Shown here: piece by piece, positions 37,100-50,479 of the stretch
Position numbering within the stretch: the stretch's first letter is position 1
How the letters are laid out: each line of letters begins with the position of its first letter
Assembly (NCBI GenBank): GCA_963576785.1
Contig: OY756147.1
Location: 434,001-498,000, forward strand
DNA: 64,000 nt
Direction: 5' to 3'
Origin: Chlorophyllum brunneum
Taxonomy: Eukaryota > Basidiomycota > Agaricomycetes > Agaricales > Agaricaceae
Position numbers and translations under genes: made by a program
Notes under the pieces: model-generated
Databases searched by the model: none
Seen by the model: the letters and a program-made list of their open reading frames with translations, nothing else
Told to the model about the DNA's origin: nothing

Positions 37100-39950
37100 T
37101 TTTATATATATACATGCCGATGTTTAGGGCTGCGCGATTCCGGATTTCGACTTTGTTTGCAGGGGCGGGTGAGTTGCTCGGAGTTGATTTTGACATGTTA
37201 CTCTTGACCTATGCCGAGTTTACGGTCTTGATGGTTTGGTCTGGGTGTACTTGTTGGTTCGTGACGAGCCTTAGGGGTCGTACGAAGGTGGGGTCATGAG
37301 ATCTTGAGACCGCCGGTACGAAGAGCGTGGCGGTGGCGCATGGTGTTTCTACGCTGATTGCCAGTCGGTGATCCTGCGGATACACCAATGTTTTTCCAAA
37401 GCTGGCTGAACGCAAGCCGCCGTCAGGTGTGGCGGGCATCAGATCGACGGTCCCCCCAAGTCTTCGCATCGTCCTTACGACCCTCTCCTGGCTCTCCGAC
37501 TCGGAATATTAGAAACTCATAGATCAGCTCGTCTCGAATCGTGTGCTTGTTTTGAAGACCCTTTGCGGGGTTATTGTACCCGAGACAATGCCTCGGTTTG
37601 GTTATGATGTTCCATCGACGAAGAAGGTGTATGTAAGTGATTGATAAATGCAGCTGAGATGCTCTTAACAGAACGGGGACCCGTTGACTGACAAAATTTG
37701 CCTTGGCTACTCCTCTGAGTAATATTCCAATTTCTAGTTATTGCCTTAGGGACCGGATATCAGTTATTTGGTTTTCCGTGCAGGCAGCAAGTGCGGATCT
37801 GGGCTGTGTCGTGTCAAGCATCTAGAATGGTCCTGTCGGTAAGCGTAGAATGCACTGGTCCAGAGCCTCGATAAACGAGTAATTAATAACCGAGAGGAGA
37901 GGAGTGAACCAAACCGGGGCCCACAAAATAGAAAATGGATTCATGAGCAACCAAGTGTGTCGGGATTCTGTTCACTGTAAACATAAAAGGTCTAAATCCC
38001 GATAGAACCCGGAACCCTAGTGAGTTGGTGACATTGACAAGGAGCAATATAGACTGTGTATAATGATAGAAAAGTGGGGGTGGGAATGATTACTGAGCTA
38101 AAGCCAAGTTGACCCTGTTGGCCTCGTCAGGTTGGTGGTGTCAATACGTCAGAGAGGAATGTTAGGGGGCACCGACGCTGATGTCATGAACAGAGACCAC
38201 TAAACCCGAGAAGCCCCCCCGATGAATCACCGCCAAAGGAATGCGAGGCTGAGTTGTGTGGTAATTTCCGGGCGTACCAGTCAAGCGATTGTGTGTCGAT
38301 GAAGCCCTGGTGCTGTTGGGAGTCAGTCCATGGAAATTCATATCACTGGTTTCGAAACCCCATGGACCACTACATGAGCACTTCATCCTCGGTGAATGTT
38401 GCTCATCAACATCATGCGGGATGACCAATCAGGGTACCCGACCCCGGGAGCGGGCAGTGGATTCCCTATTCCTGCCCGACATCGAAGCTCATGCATTGCA
38501 TGCACATCAGGACAGATAACACAAGGGTGCAGGTCAGGTGCGAGGGACCATCTGTCTCATCCTGTAGGATCCTGTACATTCTCGTCGACCCATCCCGAGA
38601 GTCTGGCCGTTCACTGTGGATCACGTCGGTAAAACTTTCCTCGCAGTCCCAGGCCCGCAGGAAAGTCGTGGTTTTTGAGAGGGAATGAAATATCCTCGGG
38701 CGTCTCGTTCTAAAATACCTGTACATCATTTCGGTCGCGGCGCCATATGGCACGCTCGACAGCTTGTAATACGGACAAATGATTGATCGATACTCTATCC
38801 TATACGGTGACGAACGTGTAAAATGAGTTCAGTTATTAAGCATATGGGAATAACTGTCCGCAGACGCGTCTATTCGAGGAACAAGGACCGAATAAACACG
38901 CTCACCGTCGCGTTCTTTCGCTTTCTTGATGGCGTGTTCGGGTGACATGATCAAGGCACAGGATAAGGCAGTTTAGACTTAACGTTGGGAACTGTGCGGT
39001 GAGTATCTTGCTCCGTTCAAACATCATGTCATTTGCTATCCTACATGCCATTGAAGCTTGAAGAATGACTTGCCGCCCAGTCAGATGTTATAAATATTGA
39101 GGTACATATCTAGCGTGATTGACATTCCTTGGGATGAAATTGAATTGACCCTGAATATTCGTGAGAATGTACACTAGAAATGTGAGTTGCCCTTTCTGGA
39201 ATCTAGAGTTCGACCGCGTCATCCACCCGAGCAACCTCAACTCAAGCCTTTCCTCGGTGTCTTCTACGACAAAATTAGAAATGGTATGTGATCATCATTT
39301 GTTTTATACGGCGTATTAGTCGTTCCTGTCTTCTGATGGACTGGACTCATGCATGAGAAAACCCTGTTCGGCGCTCAGCTCACACACCCAACCCTGTTGC
39401 ATATTCTCTTTAACTCGATCATCGGTACAAACAACGCCAATGATCTCTTGGCACTTCTTGGCAGGTCGTATAAAAAAACCGGAGTCCCTGAGTACATCGG
39501 GGACACCTAACGTGGACCACTGTGAAAAACTGCATGGAGGGATGGGCTCTTGCGACAGAGGCACACTCACTTGTGTGTTTTCTATGGCGTATCGACACGG
39601 AATTATGCTTCGAATATGTCGTGTGTATCCGTTCAGTGGGAATAATGTCAGCTATACCCCCAGAGCTACTCCGAAACATTGAACGCCCTCAGGACGGGGT
39701 CTCGAGGTGAACGGAAGACGCTAGTTCCAGAACTGCGGTATAGCTCATGTCCGCTTGATTGACACTCTAATTGTGGGATAGAGGTACACGGTTCAATCAT
39801 TATTGGAAGCCCTTTTACAACCCATCAACGTAGAATGCGTACCTGACTGCCACAAAGGACACGACGCGTGGAAGCAAGGAACGCGAATCATAGTTTTTGG
39901 GGGTCTCGAACAGGGATCGGGCCGCAAAAGTGTCCGAGGATGGAGGATCG
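37100..39950. other. Intergenic with a possible gene fragment
   Basis: No complete gene was found. A plus-strand stretch around 37500-37650 reads KLIDQLVSNRVLVLKTLCGV and then PETMPRFGYDVPSTKKVYVS before a stop, with a TAG just upstream. It may be a 3' remnant of a lost gene. Frames in 38160-38750 and 39316-39710 overlap on opposite strands and show no motif. Confidence 0.35.
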
Positions 39951-39955
39951 AAGTC

Positions 39956-39966
39956 CACATAAAAGC
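39956..39966 (+). promoter_or_regulatory. TATA-like box of the secreted two-module protein gene
   Basis: CACATAAAAGC about 60 nt upstream of the start codon at 40022. Confidence 0.4.
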
Positions 39967-40021
39967 AAGCTTCTATGAGTCTTATCGGGCTAAGGTCGGA
40001 CTAAGGTCTCTCTCCAGCACC

Positions 40022-41725
40022 ATGAGAAATTTCGCCCGTTTGCTTTCGCTCGCTGGGCTTGCAGCCTCTGCCTCAGGTGTGTTGCCATTCTGTTTCGCGT
40101 CGAGCACAAATTAACCACGCTGTATCCCTTAGCTGCCGTTAGCAGAGCAACAATTGTCGCTCCCAACACGCTCCTACAACAGGCGACACCAGCGAACAAT
40201 ACCTTGACCACCGAAGGCACCGAGACTGATGCCAATACCATTGTTTCAACTGTGCAAATCGTCAATCAGAAAGCTGGCGCAACGACCGACGCTCCACCAG
40301 GCCGCGCTCCTCCGCCAACGACCATCACAGCGGTCGATGGTGCACTTACAAATGATACTATTCCGGTCAACGCCACAGGAAGTTCACTCCACCGACGTTT
40401 GCTCGACGGTTACGAAGTTGTATTCGAAGGAACTGGAATGGGTCCAACGGACCGTGATGGTTCCATCGAAGGGACAGCATACCTGACGTACACAGTCGTG
40501 TCTAATCTGACTTATAGCGTTGATGACTGTCTTCGCTTCTGCGACCGCGTCCAAGGTTGTGGTAAGTCCAATCATTGGCTACTCAGTCTCTGATACGACG
40601 AATTTGACACTTGGAACAGTATTCGCAAATTTATACTACGAGTACAACAACGCGCTTCTTGATTGGGTCTTTAGTGAAAAGTCCAACCTCAAGTGCGCGG
40701 TTTACGCTGATGTTCACACCGCCGCAGAGAAGACGAATATGGGTGGCCAGCAGTTGAAGCCTCCTCCAGAACCTTTGGTCTACATCCAAAACAGTAGTGG
40801 TTACGCGGCGAAGACCCTTGTTGATCCACCTGCTCCTGAAGGTTATGAGCTTGTCTTTGGTCCTACTGATGGCGCCAATAATGCTCCTGGAGTATGTTCA
40901 CACCCATCATTGATGTGGATCATTCGCTAAGGCTTCCTTTTTAGTACATGGGCTTTGCGTTCATTGACAAGTATGATGTCGACGCCTGCGCGCAGCTTTG
41001 CAACACTCGTGGTCCTGATGGAATGGGTGGTGCTTGCCAGTACTTCAACATCTGGCGTGCGGTCGTGAATGGTGCTCCTACTACGTACACCTGTAGTTTC
41101 GTGAGTGCGTTTACGTCTTCACACATATACACTTACTAATATCACGCATCAGTACTACCTCATCGCCGACGAATCCACAGCCAACAACTTTGGTCAAGGT
41201 GACCTCAAAGTTACATATTCCCGTGGCTACAGGCGCAAGACCCTCGTCCAGGACGGTAGCTTCGAAGCCTACGCTGCTTGCCCCGCATCCGAGATCTGCT
41301 GGGTCCAATCTACAAATACCTGGATCGCAACCAGTCCCCCTGGTGGAAACTCTGATGCTGAGATTATCCATCATGAAGGGTATGGACACTCTGGAAATTC
41401 GGCTGGTCTTTTGGGATCTGGATTCGGCACCGACGATTTAGCTGGAACCCTCGAGCCTTCACACACACTTGACACGGTACCAGGCAAGACGTACTTGATT
41501 ACGTTCTTCCATTCGAGTACTTTTGGTGACAGTGAATCCGAGGCCAATGCGTTCGTCGATGTCATGTGGAATGGACAGATTGTTGAGACGATTAGGCCAG
41601 GATTCAGTAACTGGAAGTATTTCGAATTTAGAGTCGTTGCTGTTGGCAATGATGAACTGGCTTTCCATGGCGGAGCTGCTCCTGCTTGGTCGTTCATTGA
41701 TGACATTTTTGTATTCCTTGCCTGA
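40022..41725 (+). CDS. Secreted Cys-rich protein with two PAN/apple-like modules and a C-terminal beta-sandwich-like domain
   Basis: Five exons with four GT-AG introns give about 500 residues. A signal peptide (MRNFARLLSLAGLAASASA) is followed by a Thr-rich region with N-glycosylation sequons. Two similar modules come next. The first runs from DGYEVVFEGTGMGP to CLRFCDRVQGC. The second runs from EGYELVFGPTDGAN to ACAQLCNTRGPDGMGGACQY. Each has a GYExVF start, paired Cys and an FxN/YFN block, as in PAN/apple-like domains of fungal surface proteins. The C-terminal part (VQDGSFEAYAA to FIDDIFVFLA) reads like a carbohydrate-binding jelly-roll, with a PGKTYLITFF core and a final SFIDDIxV strand. 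I infer an extracellular glycan-binding role. No enzyme motif is seen. Proteins of this layout are common and mostly uncharacterised in Agaricomycetes. Confidence 0.75.
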
Positions 41726-42101
41726 GGCTCATGACTCAATAGGTGTTAAGTACGATTGTGTTGTGTTGTACGGACTCCTTGCATTTATAATTATTATTAG
41801 CCGTCTAAACTTCTTTGGGCACCGGATGGACTTCAGCTGGGAGAGAATTACATCAACAAGAGCTGTCTTCAGACAGAACGACCGGCAGGCAGCGTGGCGA
41901 TGGCTTGAGATACCTCCACGGCACCCAAGCATTGTAGGAGAACATATACCCTCGGTCATTTCACTAGGACATAACTTCACGAGTAAGAATTGATCTGATG
42001 GAAACTTATATTATGCGAGCTTGCAATAAGTGAGTGACAATGGTTAACCAGACGCCCTCCCAAATATCCCAAAGCCCACCCCGCAGGTCCTTCGGTCAAA
42101 T

Positions 42102-42543
42102 CTAGAGGTTGGCATTGATGGGAGTGCAGCCAACAGCGACAAGACCGTCTGTTCAAGATGGAAATATAAGAATAGAGAAAACATAATAGGTCGATCAATA
42201 CTTACTGAAGTTGTTACCCGAGCAGCAGACGGGTTGAGCGGAGCTAGGGGAGAACGGCGATGAGCTCCGTTTGGAAAATAAAAATACAATACACTTACCA
42301 GCTATTACCACCACCACCGATGACACTAAGTGGGCTACAGTTAACACCCACGAGGCCAGTGACTGGACCACCAGCAAGACCAATAATGCTAAGGAGGGTC
42401 TGAGCAGTCTCAGTGTGTTCCTCGAAGGTCTGGTTACAGCAGTGTTGATTGGTGACGTTGCAGCTATTCTCAATACCGGAGGGAGCGGCAGAGACAACGA
42501 CGGCGAGAGTGGCAGCAGCGAAGATAACGAGCTTGGAGAACAT
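42102..42543 (-). CDS. Class I hydrophobin
   Basis: Exons are 42543-42299, 42243-42206 and 42148-42102, split by introns 42244-42298 and 42149-42205, giving about 109 residues. A signal peptide (MFSKLVIFAAATLAVVVSAA) precedes the diagnostic eight-cysteine pattern C-CC-C-C-CC-C: NSC, HCC, VNC, NSC, VCC, VGC. The spacing between the first CC and the next C is about 33 residues, typical of class I. It ends GCTPINANL. Hydrophobins self-assemble at air-water interfaces and coat aerial hyphae and fruit bodies. The second intron falls just before the last cysteine block, as in other Agaricomycete hydrophobins. The gene is complete. Confidence 0.95.
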
Positions 42544-42657
42544 GTTTGAAGGAGTGTAGGGTGTGGTGAAAGAATGGTTTGATTTAGTGAGCTGAGAGAG
42601 CTGAGTAGAAAACGAAGTCGATAGACGGTTGAATAAAATTGTACGGTTGGATTTGGG

Positions 42658-42667
42658 CCTTTATAAG
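42658..42667 (-). promoter_or_regulatory. TATA box of the hydrophobin gene
   Basis: CTTATAAAGG on the minus strand, about 115 nt upstream of the start codon at 42543. Confidence 0.55.
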
Positions 42668-42679
42668 TTCTTGAGAGTC

Positions 42680-43480
42680 CTCTGCGGACGGAAATGGGCG
42701 AAGCTCACGTACATTTAGTGCGAAAGTTGGGTAATTGTAAGACGGGTTGTAGGGCGTTTTGGGGTTTGAGTTACTGCTAATTATGTACGTTTCCGCCCTT
42801 GAAAGTTTTTGTTGCCTTAGAGCCATGGACTCCGCTGCGCGACTGCATGGTCAACCTTCCGACAAGTTTTTTGGGAGTACGAGGCATAGTCTAGCTGTGC
42901 GTGTCAGAAAGAAGCTAAAAATAACCCAGCGAAGTCCGTTGATTTCCTGGAACTGTATTGAAGAGGTTCGTCGCGTGCTGGTAAATTCGGACGCAACGAC
43001 TTGCCAGCCGAACCATTTTTCGATAAACCTCCCGGTAGGTACCGTAATAACTCAACTATCCTGTCCCGGTATCGAGTGAGGCGATGGGTCCACAACTCCA
43101 TGCAATAAGACCAAGCATGTACTCTAACGTAACCCGTATGCCCTCCGGGACTAACTAATCTAGGTAATCATTTCTCACCTTCGGGTTCGGCATGCCAGCA
43201 GAGGCAATACGTTGAGGTTTTCGTGATCAGGCAGAGAAATACTGCGTGGTACGCAAAACTGCGGTCGTAAGGAACCGAGGTGGACTTGGTCGGCCTGGCT
43301 GAAAAATTTTCGAGTAGTGTAAATAACTCTGTATCTACCCGACTAGCGCCCACCTGCGAAGAAGGAAAGGGCCGTCGATACCGGGCCGTCCCTGTGAACT
43401 TGTGGGTCGATTCTGAGTGCACTGCCACAATCTGTCAAGAAGAAGAAATGATATGATTACTTTGTCCCGTATCTCCATGC
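42680..43480. other. Intergenic between hydrophobin and Rab7-like gene
   Basis: Divergent promoter region of the hydrophobin and the GTPase gene. No gene recognised. Confidence 0.5.
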
Positions 43481-43511
43481 TTCGTGAATGACGGCGGCGA
43501 CGGTGACCACC

Positions 43512-44886
43512 ATGCACACCATTAAGCTGGTCGTCATAGGTGCCTCGGGCGTTGGCAAGACCAGTTTACGTGGCCAGGTGAGTTTTAGACTGATGTTATC
43601 CTCCTCTAACCCCTGACAAACATCCAACACGTAGTTTATCTCTGGTAGATTCTCAAGTGGTTACCGAGCTACTATCGGCGCGGACTTCATCGCCAAAACA
43701 TTAACTCACCCAACAAAACCAGAGGAGTTGGTCACTCTGCAGATTTGGGTCAGTCATCATCGACTTTTCTTACCACTATCACATGCTCCAGGACTTAACT
43801 GCAGCGAGGCAGGATACCGCGGGTCAGGAGCGATTCTCAAGTCTCTCAACGGCCTTTTTCAGAGGAGCCGATGCTGTTATTTTAGTCTTTGACGTACACC
43901 AACCCGAAACTCTGGAGGCACTGAGAAAGTGGTGGGCGGAGTTCTGTGTTGGCGCACCCCTGGCCGAAGAAGACTTACCGGAACATCCATGTTTCATTGT
44001 TGGCAACAAGATTGACCTTACCATGGAAGAAGAACATGACACGGATCGAATACCGTTGGTCCAGATCCAACGATTCATCGCCGGACTTATACCCTTTGAA
44101 GAGCCTACTGAAGAACCTCCACTGCCTCCAATCACCAACGGTTCTCCGACTACCCCCACCCCAGTTCAAGTACAAAGATCTACTTCCATTGATATAAAGC
44201 CTCGAATATCCCCCACGGATGATACCAAGCAGAAATCCTTAGGTCACACTCGCTCACTCTCTGGATCCACAAGTAAATTCAACACACTCTCTTCCATCAA
44301 CACAACCGCTTCGATATACCATACCCCTTCTTCCTCTATTTTCTCAGATGCCTTCCACACGGCTCGTTCCTCTCCTGAACCAACAACCTCAGCACCAATG
44401 GCTGCACATTCCTCACTCGGAGTACCGCCAGCATTCAGACAACGTCGTCCTACCACCCTCTCAACTGGAAGTGCGAGTAGTGGAAGTGCTACTACGATAA
44501 CTCCAAGTCTCTTTGCACGCGAACAAAGAGAGAATGCTGCAGGGACCAGCTCGAACGGGACAACACTTACAACACCAGAAGAGGGTATATTGTATTTACC
44601 TGACTCTGACAATGCTTCAGTCTCTGTACGCTCATCTGGACCTCCACTTTCACCGGAACGTGGACCGAGTTTACATTTTACATCAGCAAAGACGGGAGAA
44701 GGTGTTAAAGAGCTTTTTGAACATGTAGCAGCGCGAGTTATACGCAAGATGGAATATGAGGAATATTTCGAAGCTCGGAGGCTACACTACAGAGAGGCGA
44801 GTGGGGTAGAGGCGATTAGGCTCGGAACGGATGATCGGACACAACGGAAGGGTTTTGAAAGGATTCGGGTGAGTTGTTGTAGCTGA
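43512..44886 (+). CDS. Rab7-like small GTPase with a large insertion
   Basis: Three exons give about 417 residues, twice the usual Rab length. G-motifs are all present: P-loop GASGVGKTS, switch I ATIGADF, G3 LQIWDTAGQERF (split by an intron), G4 VGNKIDL and G5 FTSAKTGEG. The LQIWDTAGQERF...FRGADAVILVFDV block is closest to Rab7/Ypt7, which drives fusion at the vacuole and late endosome. Between G4 and G5 lies an insertion of roughly 160 residues, rich in Ser, Thr and Pro. The protein ends RIRVSCCS, with two Cys near the C-terminus but not a canonical CC, CXC or CCXX ending. A final intron may have been missed there. I start at 43512 (ACCACCATG); an in-frame ATG 24 nt upstream is possible. Confidence 0.85.
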
Positions 44887-47030
44887 TGATGTGTACTCTT
44901 TCGGTTTGGTTTTCGGATACTTTTATGGCTATCTTGCGATGCAGATACTATTCATTAGTCAACCATTTAATTACCAGGTTTTCTTGTATACGTATGTTCC
45001 TCCGCCATATCGTGGATATATACACCGTACGTGTCACAGTGGGGCGGTTGTATTCTAAAAACAATCTCCAGTGCTTCTATCATGTTATTCGCCATGATAC
45101 AATGAACAGCGGGCGTCAAGTGTAAGTCGCCCAGCCATATTTCACCCTTCCCTGCGTCATCTTCGGAGGAGCCGTATTGTCCTAGGAAATCCAGGACAGA
45201 CGAGAGTAATTTGTGAGACGAAAACGGAACACAGCCGTCTGAGGAACTTTCACTGGACCTAAGTTATCATTATTCGCAGACGGGAGTTCTATGCACGGCA
45301 AACAGAAATCGGAAGTGTATTCACACAGGTGCGTGTTCCATTCCTCAATACGCTCTCGCACCTCAAAAGGGGAGTCTCTTACTAGAAGCTCAATCTCGTC
45401 ATTTAATGAGGGACCACGGGTAGAATACACACTTATCACTTGGTGACCGATCGATAGGTGGTACATCGACAAGTATGAAGTTCCTCACATGAGCTTTATG
45501 AACGCAATCAAATAGAACGTCCGAGATACATAAGTGGCTCGACGTCTTCGGAGGGTGTGTGACCGATGTCGTTTATGCCCATAAAAATAACTGGGTTGAA
45601 AGTAAGATATTGGCCCAATCAAATGAAGTGTACCATAGGTGGTCTATTTCGCATGCTTTTTGAAATTACTGGAGACATTTCATTAGTTGGTTGGGAGGAA
45701 AGGTAACGGGATATTTGGGATGAGAGGTCATGTTTTACCATTGCACCTGCCCGTGCAAGGCCCCGGATCATAGGACAAAATCCCAAGGCACTCGAGAAGC
45801 ACTCTGGCTGCACAACAGAAGGTAAGGACAATTATAATGCACTGTCTGATTTTGATGATTATTCATGCATCCACATTCCTCCCTTGACTGTGCAATGGTC
45901 GACTTACGTGTACATACAAAAGTAAAAGTACAGATTGTTTAGAGAAGAAAATCAATCCACAGAGACACATGAGTCTTAGGTGTAGCCTACCTCGAGGGAT
46001 TTTGATCTGGCACCCATTCTACTTCGGTACGACCCTGAATACAGGGTAGATTCAAACAAAAAAATAGGTACACTTTCTTTATGTGACCAATCACAGAACT
46101 CGTACACCCACACACCCAAGTATGAAAATGCTTCAAATTGGTTATCCTCATCATTCTCATCGCCATCATCATCCTTCTCATGATCTTTGTCTTCATCGCT
46201 ATCACTTTCTGAATCAGAATAAGAATCCCCACTTTCCAATTCCCAAAACTTGGATTAATCAAGAAATAACACATACAAGTTGATCAGGTTCTTAAGTGAA
46301 TCACGAGAATACCGATGGGTTCTAAATCTACATTTCCTAGATCAGCTTCTCTGATTAATTCTGGCTTATAAGGCCAATAGCTTGTTTCTTGTGTATCGTG
46401 GAGCCTCTTGCGCTGAGAATTATCCACCATCATTCATATAGTCGTTGTGGTGCGAATGGCAGGAAGGTCAGTTGAGCATTCCACCAGGCGTTACTACCAC
46501 CCCGAGAACCAATTTCAAGGCTTCGCATATTAAAGTACTCCAACGACTAATTGCGCCACCTTAATTTAGTCCTACATCGGGTTATGGTCCTTATCCTTAT
46601 CTGGCCTTAGCTCTTGAATACACGCTATTTCTACAAGCTCCCAGAAAAACGTATTGAACTCAACTTAGGCCTTTCACAACACCGATGAACTAGAACTACC
46701 AGATAGTGTTATCCCTTTCCAAAATACCCGGCCCCAACACCACACACATAGTATGTGAACTAACGAGCTGCTTGAAATCCCCATAGGAAGAATGAATCCC
46801 GTTAGATGTCCTTCTGGTGGAAGAATTGTGGTACTAGTGGTGGGAGTGGTTATCCTGCTGGAGTCTTCACAAGATAAAGTTCGAACATCGTCAAGGAGTT
46901 TTGAATTAAATTACGATCCGGAATCGATCTGAATTACATTACAATACGGTATAAACTGCAAACACTATAGTTACAAGAATCCTGATACATACCATATTCA
47001 AGTCTACGAATAATATATATAATATATCAA
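44887..47030. other. Gene-poor stretch with one acidic open frame
   Basis: Apart from the acidic frame listed separately (45976-46239), only short frames without motifs are seen, including minus-strand 45182-45472. Confidence 0.4.
45976..46239 (-). CDS. Possible small acidic protein or 3' exon, hypothetical
   Basis: The frame reads GDSYSDSESDSDEDKDHEKD and more Asp/Glu, then a hydrophobic/aromatic part (FSYLGVWVYEFCDWSHKE) and ends SKSLEVGYT. The frame is open upstream too, reading KFWELESGD, so this may be the last exon of a longer gene whose 5' part is not recognised or has decayed. No family assigned. Confidence 0.25.
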   Translation of the reverse strand: MESGDSYSDSESDSDEDKDHEKDDDGDENDEDNQFEAFSYLGVWVYEFCDWSHKESVPIFLFESTLYSGSYRSRMGARSKSLEVGYT

Positions 47031-49002
<1,972 letters not shown>

Positions 49003-49800
49003 GGCTGTTGGACTACAAGATGTCAAATACAAGGTCTATGTGGAGGGCATGGGCGTGGGGGGGCCAGCTATTTTCGGCTCAGCCCATTGCACGTGGTCTT
49101 CCAAAGATGTGCCGCCCACGCCTTGACCATATCCTCGACGCCCGCACAGCTTCCGGAACGATTATCCCAAAACCATTCCATTGAATCCGAGCGGACGTAA
49201 TGATGCTGGTGCATCGGGTCGCCCGGAAGTATCAGCCATCAGAAGTATGGCTTGGCTTTCTAGTCACAATTCATCCGACACCAGTGGCCAAGGTTTGGTT
49301 GGAACCAACTACACAAGTGGCAACCTTTTTCCGTCGCCAATTCCCAAAGGATACTCTTCTGATGGTGATCGGAACCGCTGCCATCTCTCTTACTCACCAT
49401 CGGCCCCACAAATGCTGGGCTTAGGGACCAGCGTCAAGTTGAGCCCGGCAAGGGTCGCCAATACAAATGGACTTGGGGTGGACAATCGCGGAATCGCCAA
49501 AGTTTCCACAAGCCGTTAATGCCTAGCGCTCTTGTCTCATTCTACTCGCAATGTTTCAACCCTCATTAGTACTGGTCTTGCCTGCGTGTGATCTGTGCTG
49601 CGATTGACTGGGTTCTCTGGGCGCTGGGCTTTGTCGTAACCACAACATGTCTCAAGATTTGTTAATGCGGCACATGAATCGCAAATAATCGAGTAGCTAG
49701 TACACACAAAGTCAACAACATTTGGTACAAATCGCTAGGTACAGGGACATTCTCATTCATGGAGTTCGTTAACGAGTAACTTTACAATGAAGTCCATATG
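49003..49800. other. Intergenic, nothing recognised
   Basis: Upstream region of the kinase and 3' flank of the His/Gly-repeat gene. The plus-strand frame 49181-49519 has no motif or splice support. Confidence 0.45.
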
Positions 49801-49803
49801 CTC

Positions 49804-50274
49804 TTAGTTGTGGCCTCCGGGGTATCCACCATTGTGACCACCGTCATGGCCACCATCGTGTCCTCCGTCATGTCCGCCGTCGTGTCCGCCATCATGTCCC
49901 CCGTGGTGTCCGCCGTCGTGACCTCCATCGTGACCACCATCATGTCCTCCGTGGTGTCCGCCATCATGTCCGCCGCCATGGCCACCTTGGTGACCACCGT
50001 CATGACCACCATCGTGGTGGCCGCCTGGATGACCTGCGTTGCTTGCTTCGGCGCGACCATGGTAGGGCTCATGATGATGATCTATGCAACAAGTCCAGCA
50101 GTGGCCGATCTTGCGGGGACTCGAACCCCTGCCGCAGTGATGCTTCTCGGGGAAACAGGCCCTGAGGCAAGCATCCGAGGGTCCATGTCCATCAGTAGTG
50201 GGACTGGCACCTCCAAGCGAAGCCTGGGCGACGAGAACGACTACGGCTGTGATGAAAGCGGAGATGTACTTCAT
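49804..50274 (-). CDS. Secreted Cys-rich protein with C-terminal (xGGH)n repeats
   Basis: A single 156-codon exon encodes a signal peptide (MKYISAFITAVVVLVAQASL) and a short Cys-rich domain with six Cys. Those Cys lie in DACLRACFPEKHHCGRG and GHCWTCCIDHHHEPYHG. A C-terminal tail made almost only of xGGH tetrapeptides follows (about 17 copies, x mostly Asp), ending NGGYPGGHN. The tail is encoded by a 12-nt tandem repeat. His-rich and Cys/His-rich secreted proteins often bind Zn2+, Cu2+ or Ni2+, so metal binding is the natural hypothesis. I recognise no named family. A probable 5' UTR intron (about 50277-50326, GTTTGT...TTTAG) ends one base before the ATG, and a TATA-like GGATAAAAGGG lies about 185 nt upstream. 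Confidence 0.7.
   Translation of the reverse strand: MKYISAFITAVVVLVAQASLGGASPTTDGHGPSDACLRACFPEKHHCGRGSSPRKIGHCWTCCIDHHHEPYHGRAEASNAGHPGGHHDGGHDGGHQGGHGGGHDGGHHGGHDGGHDGGHDGGHHGGHDGGHDGGHDGGHDGGHDGGHNGGYPGGHN
49815..50040 (-). repeat. 12-nt tandem repeat coding for xGGH
   Basis: On the plus strand the unit looks like GTGTCCGCCRTC with variants, repeated about 17-18 times and fully in frame with the secreted protein gene. Confidence 0.85.
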
Positions 50275-50455
50275 ACTAAACCAAAATTAGGAGATCACGA
50301 AGGCGTTCAAGAGTTGCGTAACAAACCTGGTGCTGAGTGAGATTCTGTAAACCGTATGTAGCCGTCAGTAAAAGGGCAGTTATTGGAGGGTAAAGTCATT
50401 AGCTTACAGAGGTCAACTGTTTGGAGACTCTGAAGACACTCTGTAGAAAGCGGCA

Positions 50456-50466
50456 CCCTTTTATCC
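50456..50466 (-). promoter_or_regulatory. TATA-like box of the xGGH protein gene
   Basis: GGATAAAAGGG on the minus strand, upstream of the putative 5' UTR intron. Confidence 0.4.
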
Positions 50467-50479
50467 TCTGGCGTGCTGG

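Noticed and set aside
44244..44747. 167-codon frame antisense to the Rab7-like gene
   Set aside because: It is a shadow of the Ser/Thr-rich insertion; the sense strand has all G motifs.
49815..50040. Array of short direct repeats that could suggest CRISPR
   Set aside because: The 12-nt units have no unique spacers and are in frame with a coding region in a eukaryotic genome.
50110..50135. tRNA-like T-arm (GGGGACTCGAACCCCTG) on the minus strand
   Set aside because: It lies inside the Cys-rich domain of the secreted xGGH gene and no D-arm, anticodon arm or acceptor stem can be folded around it.
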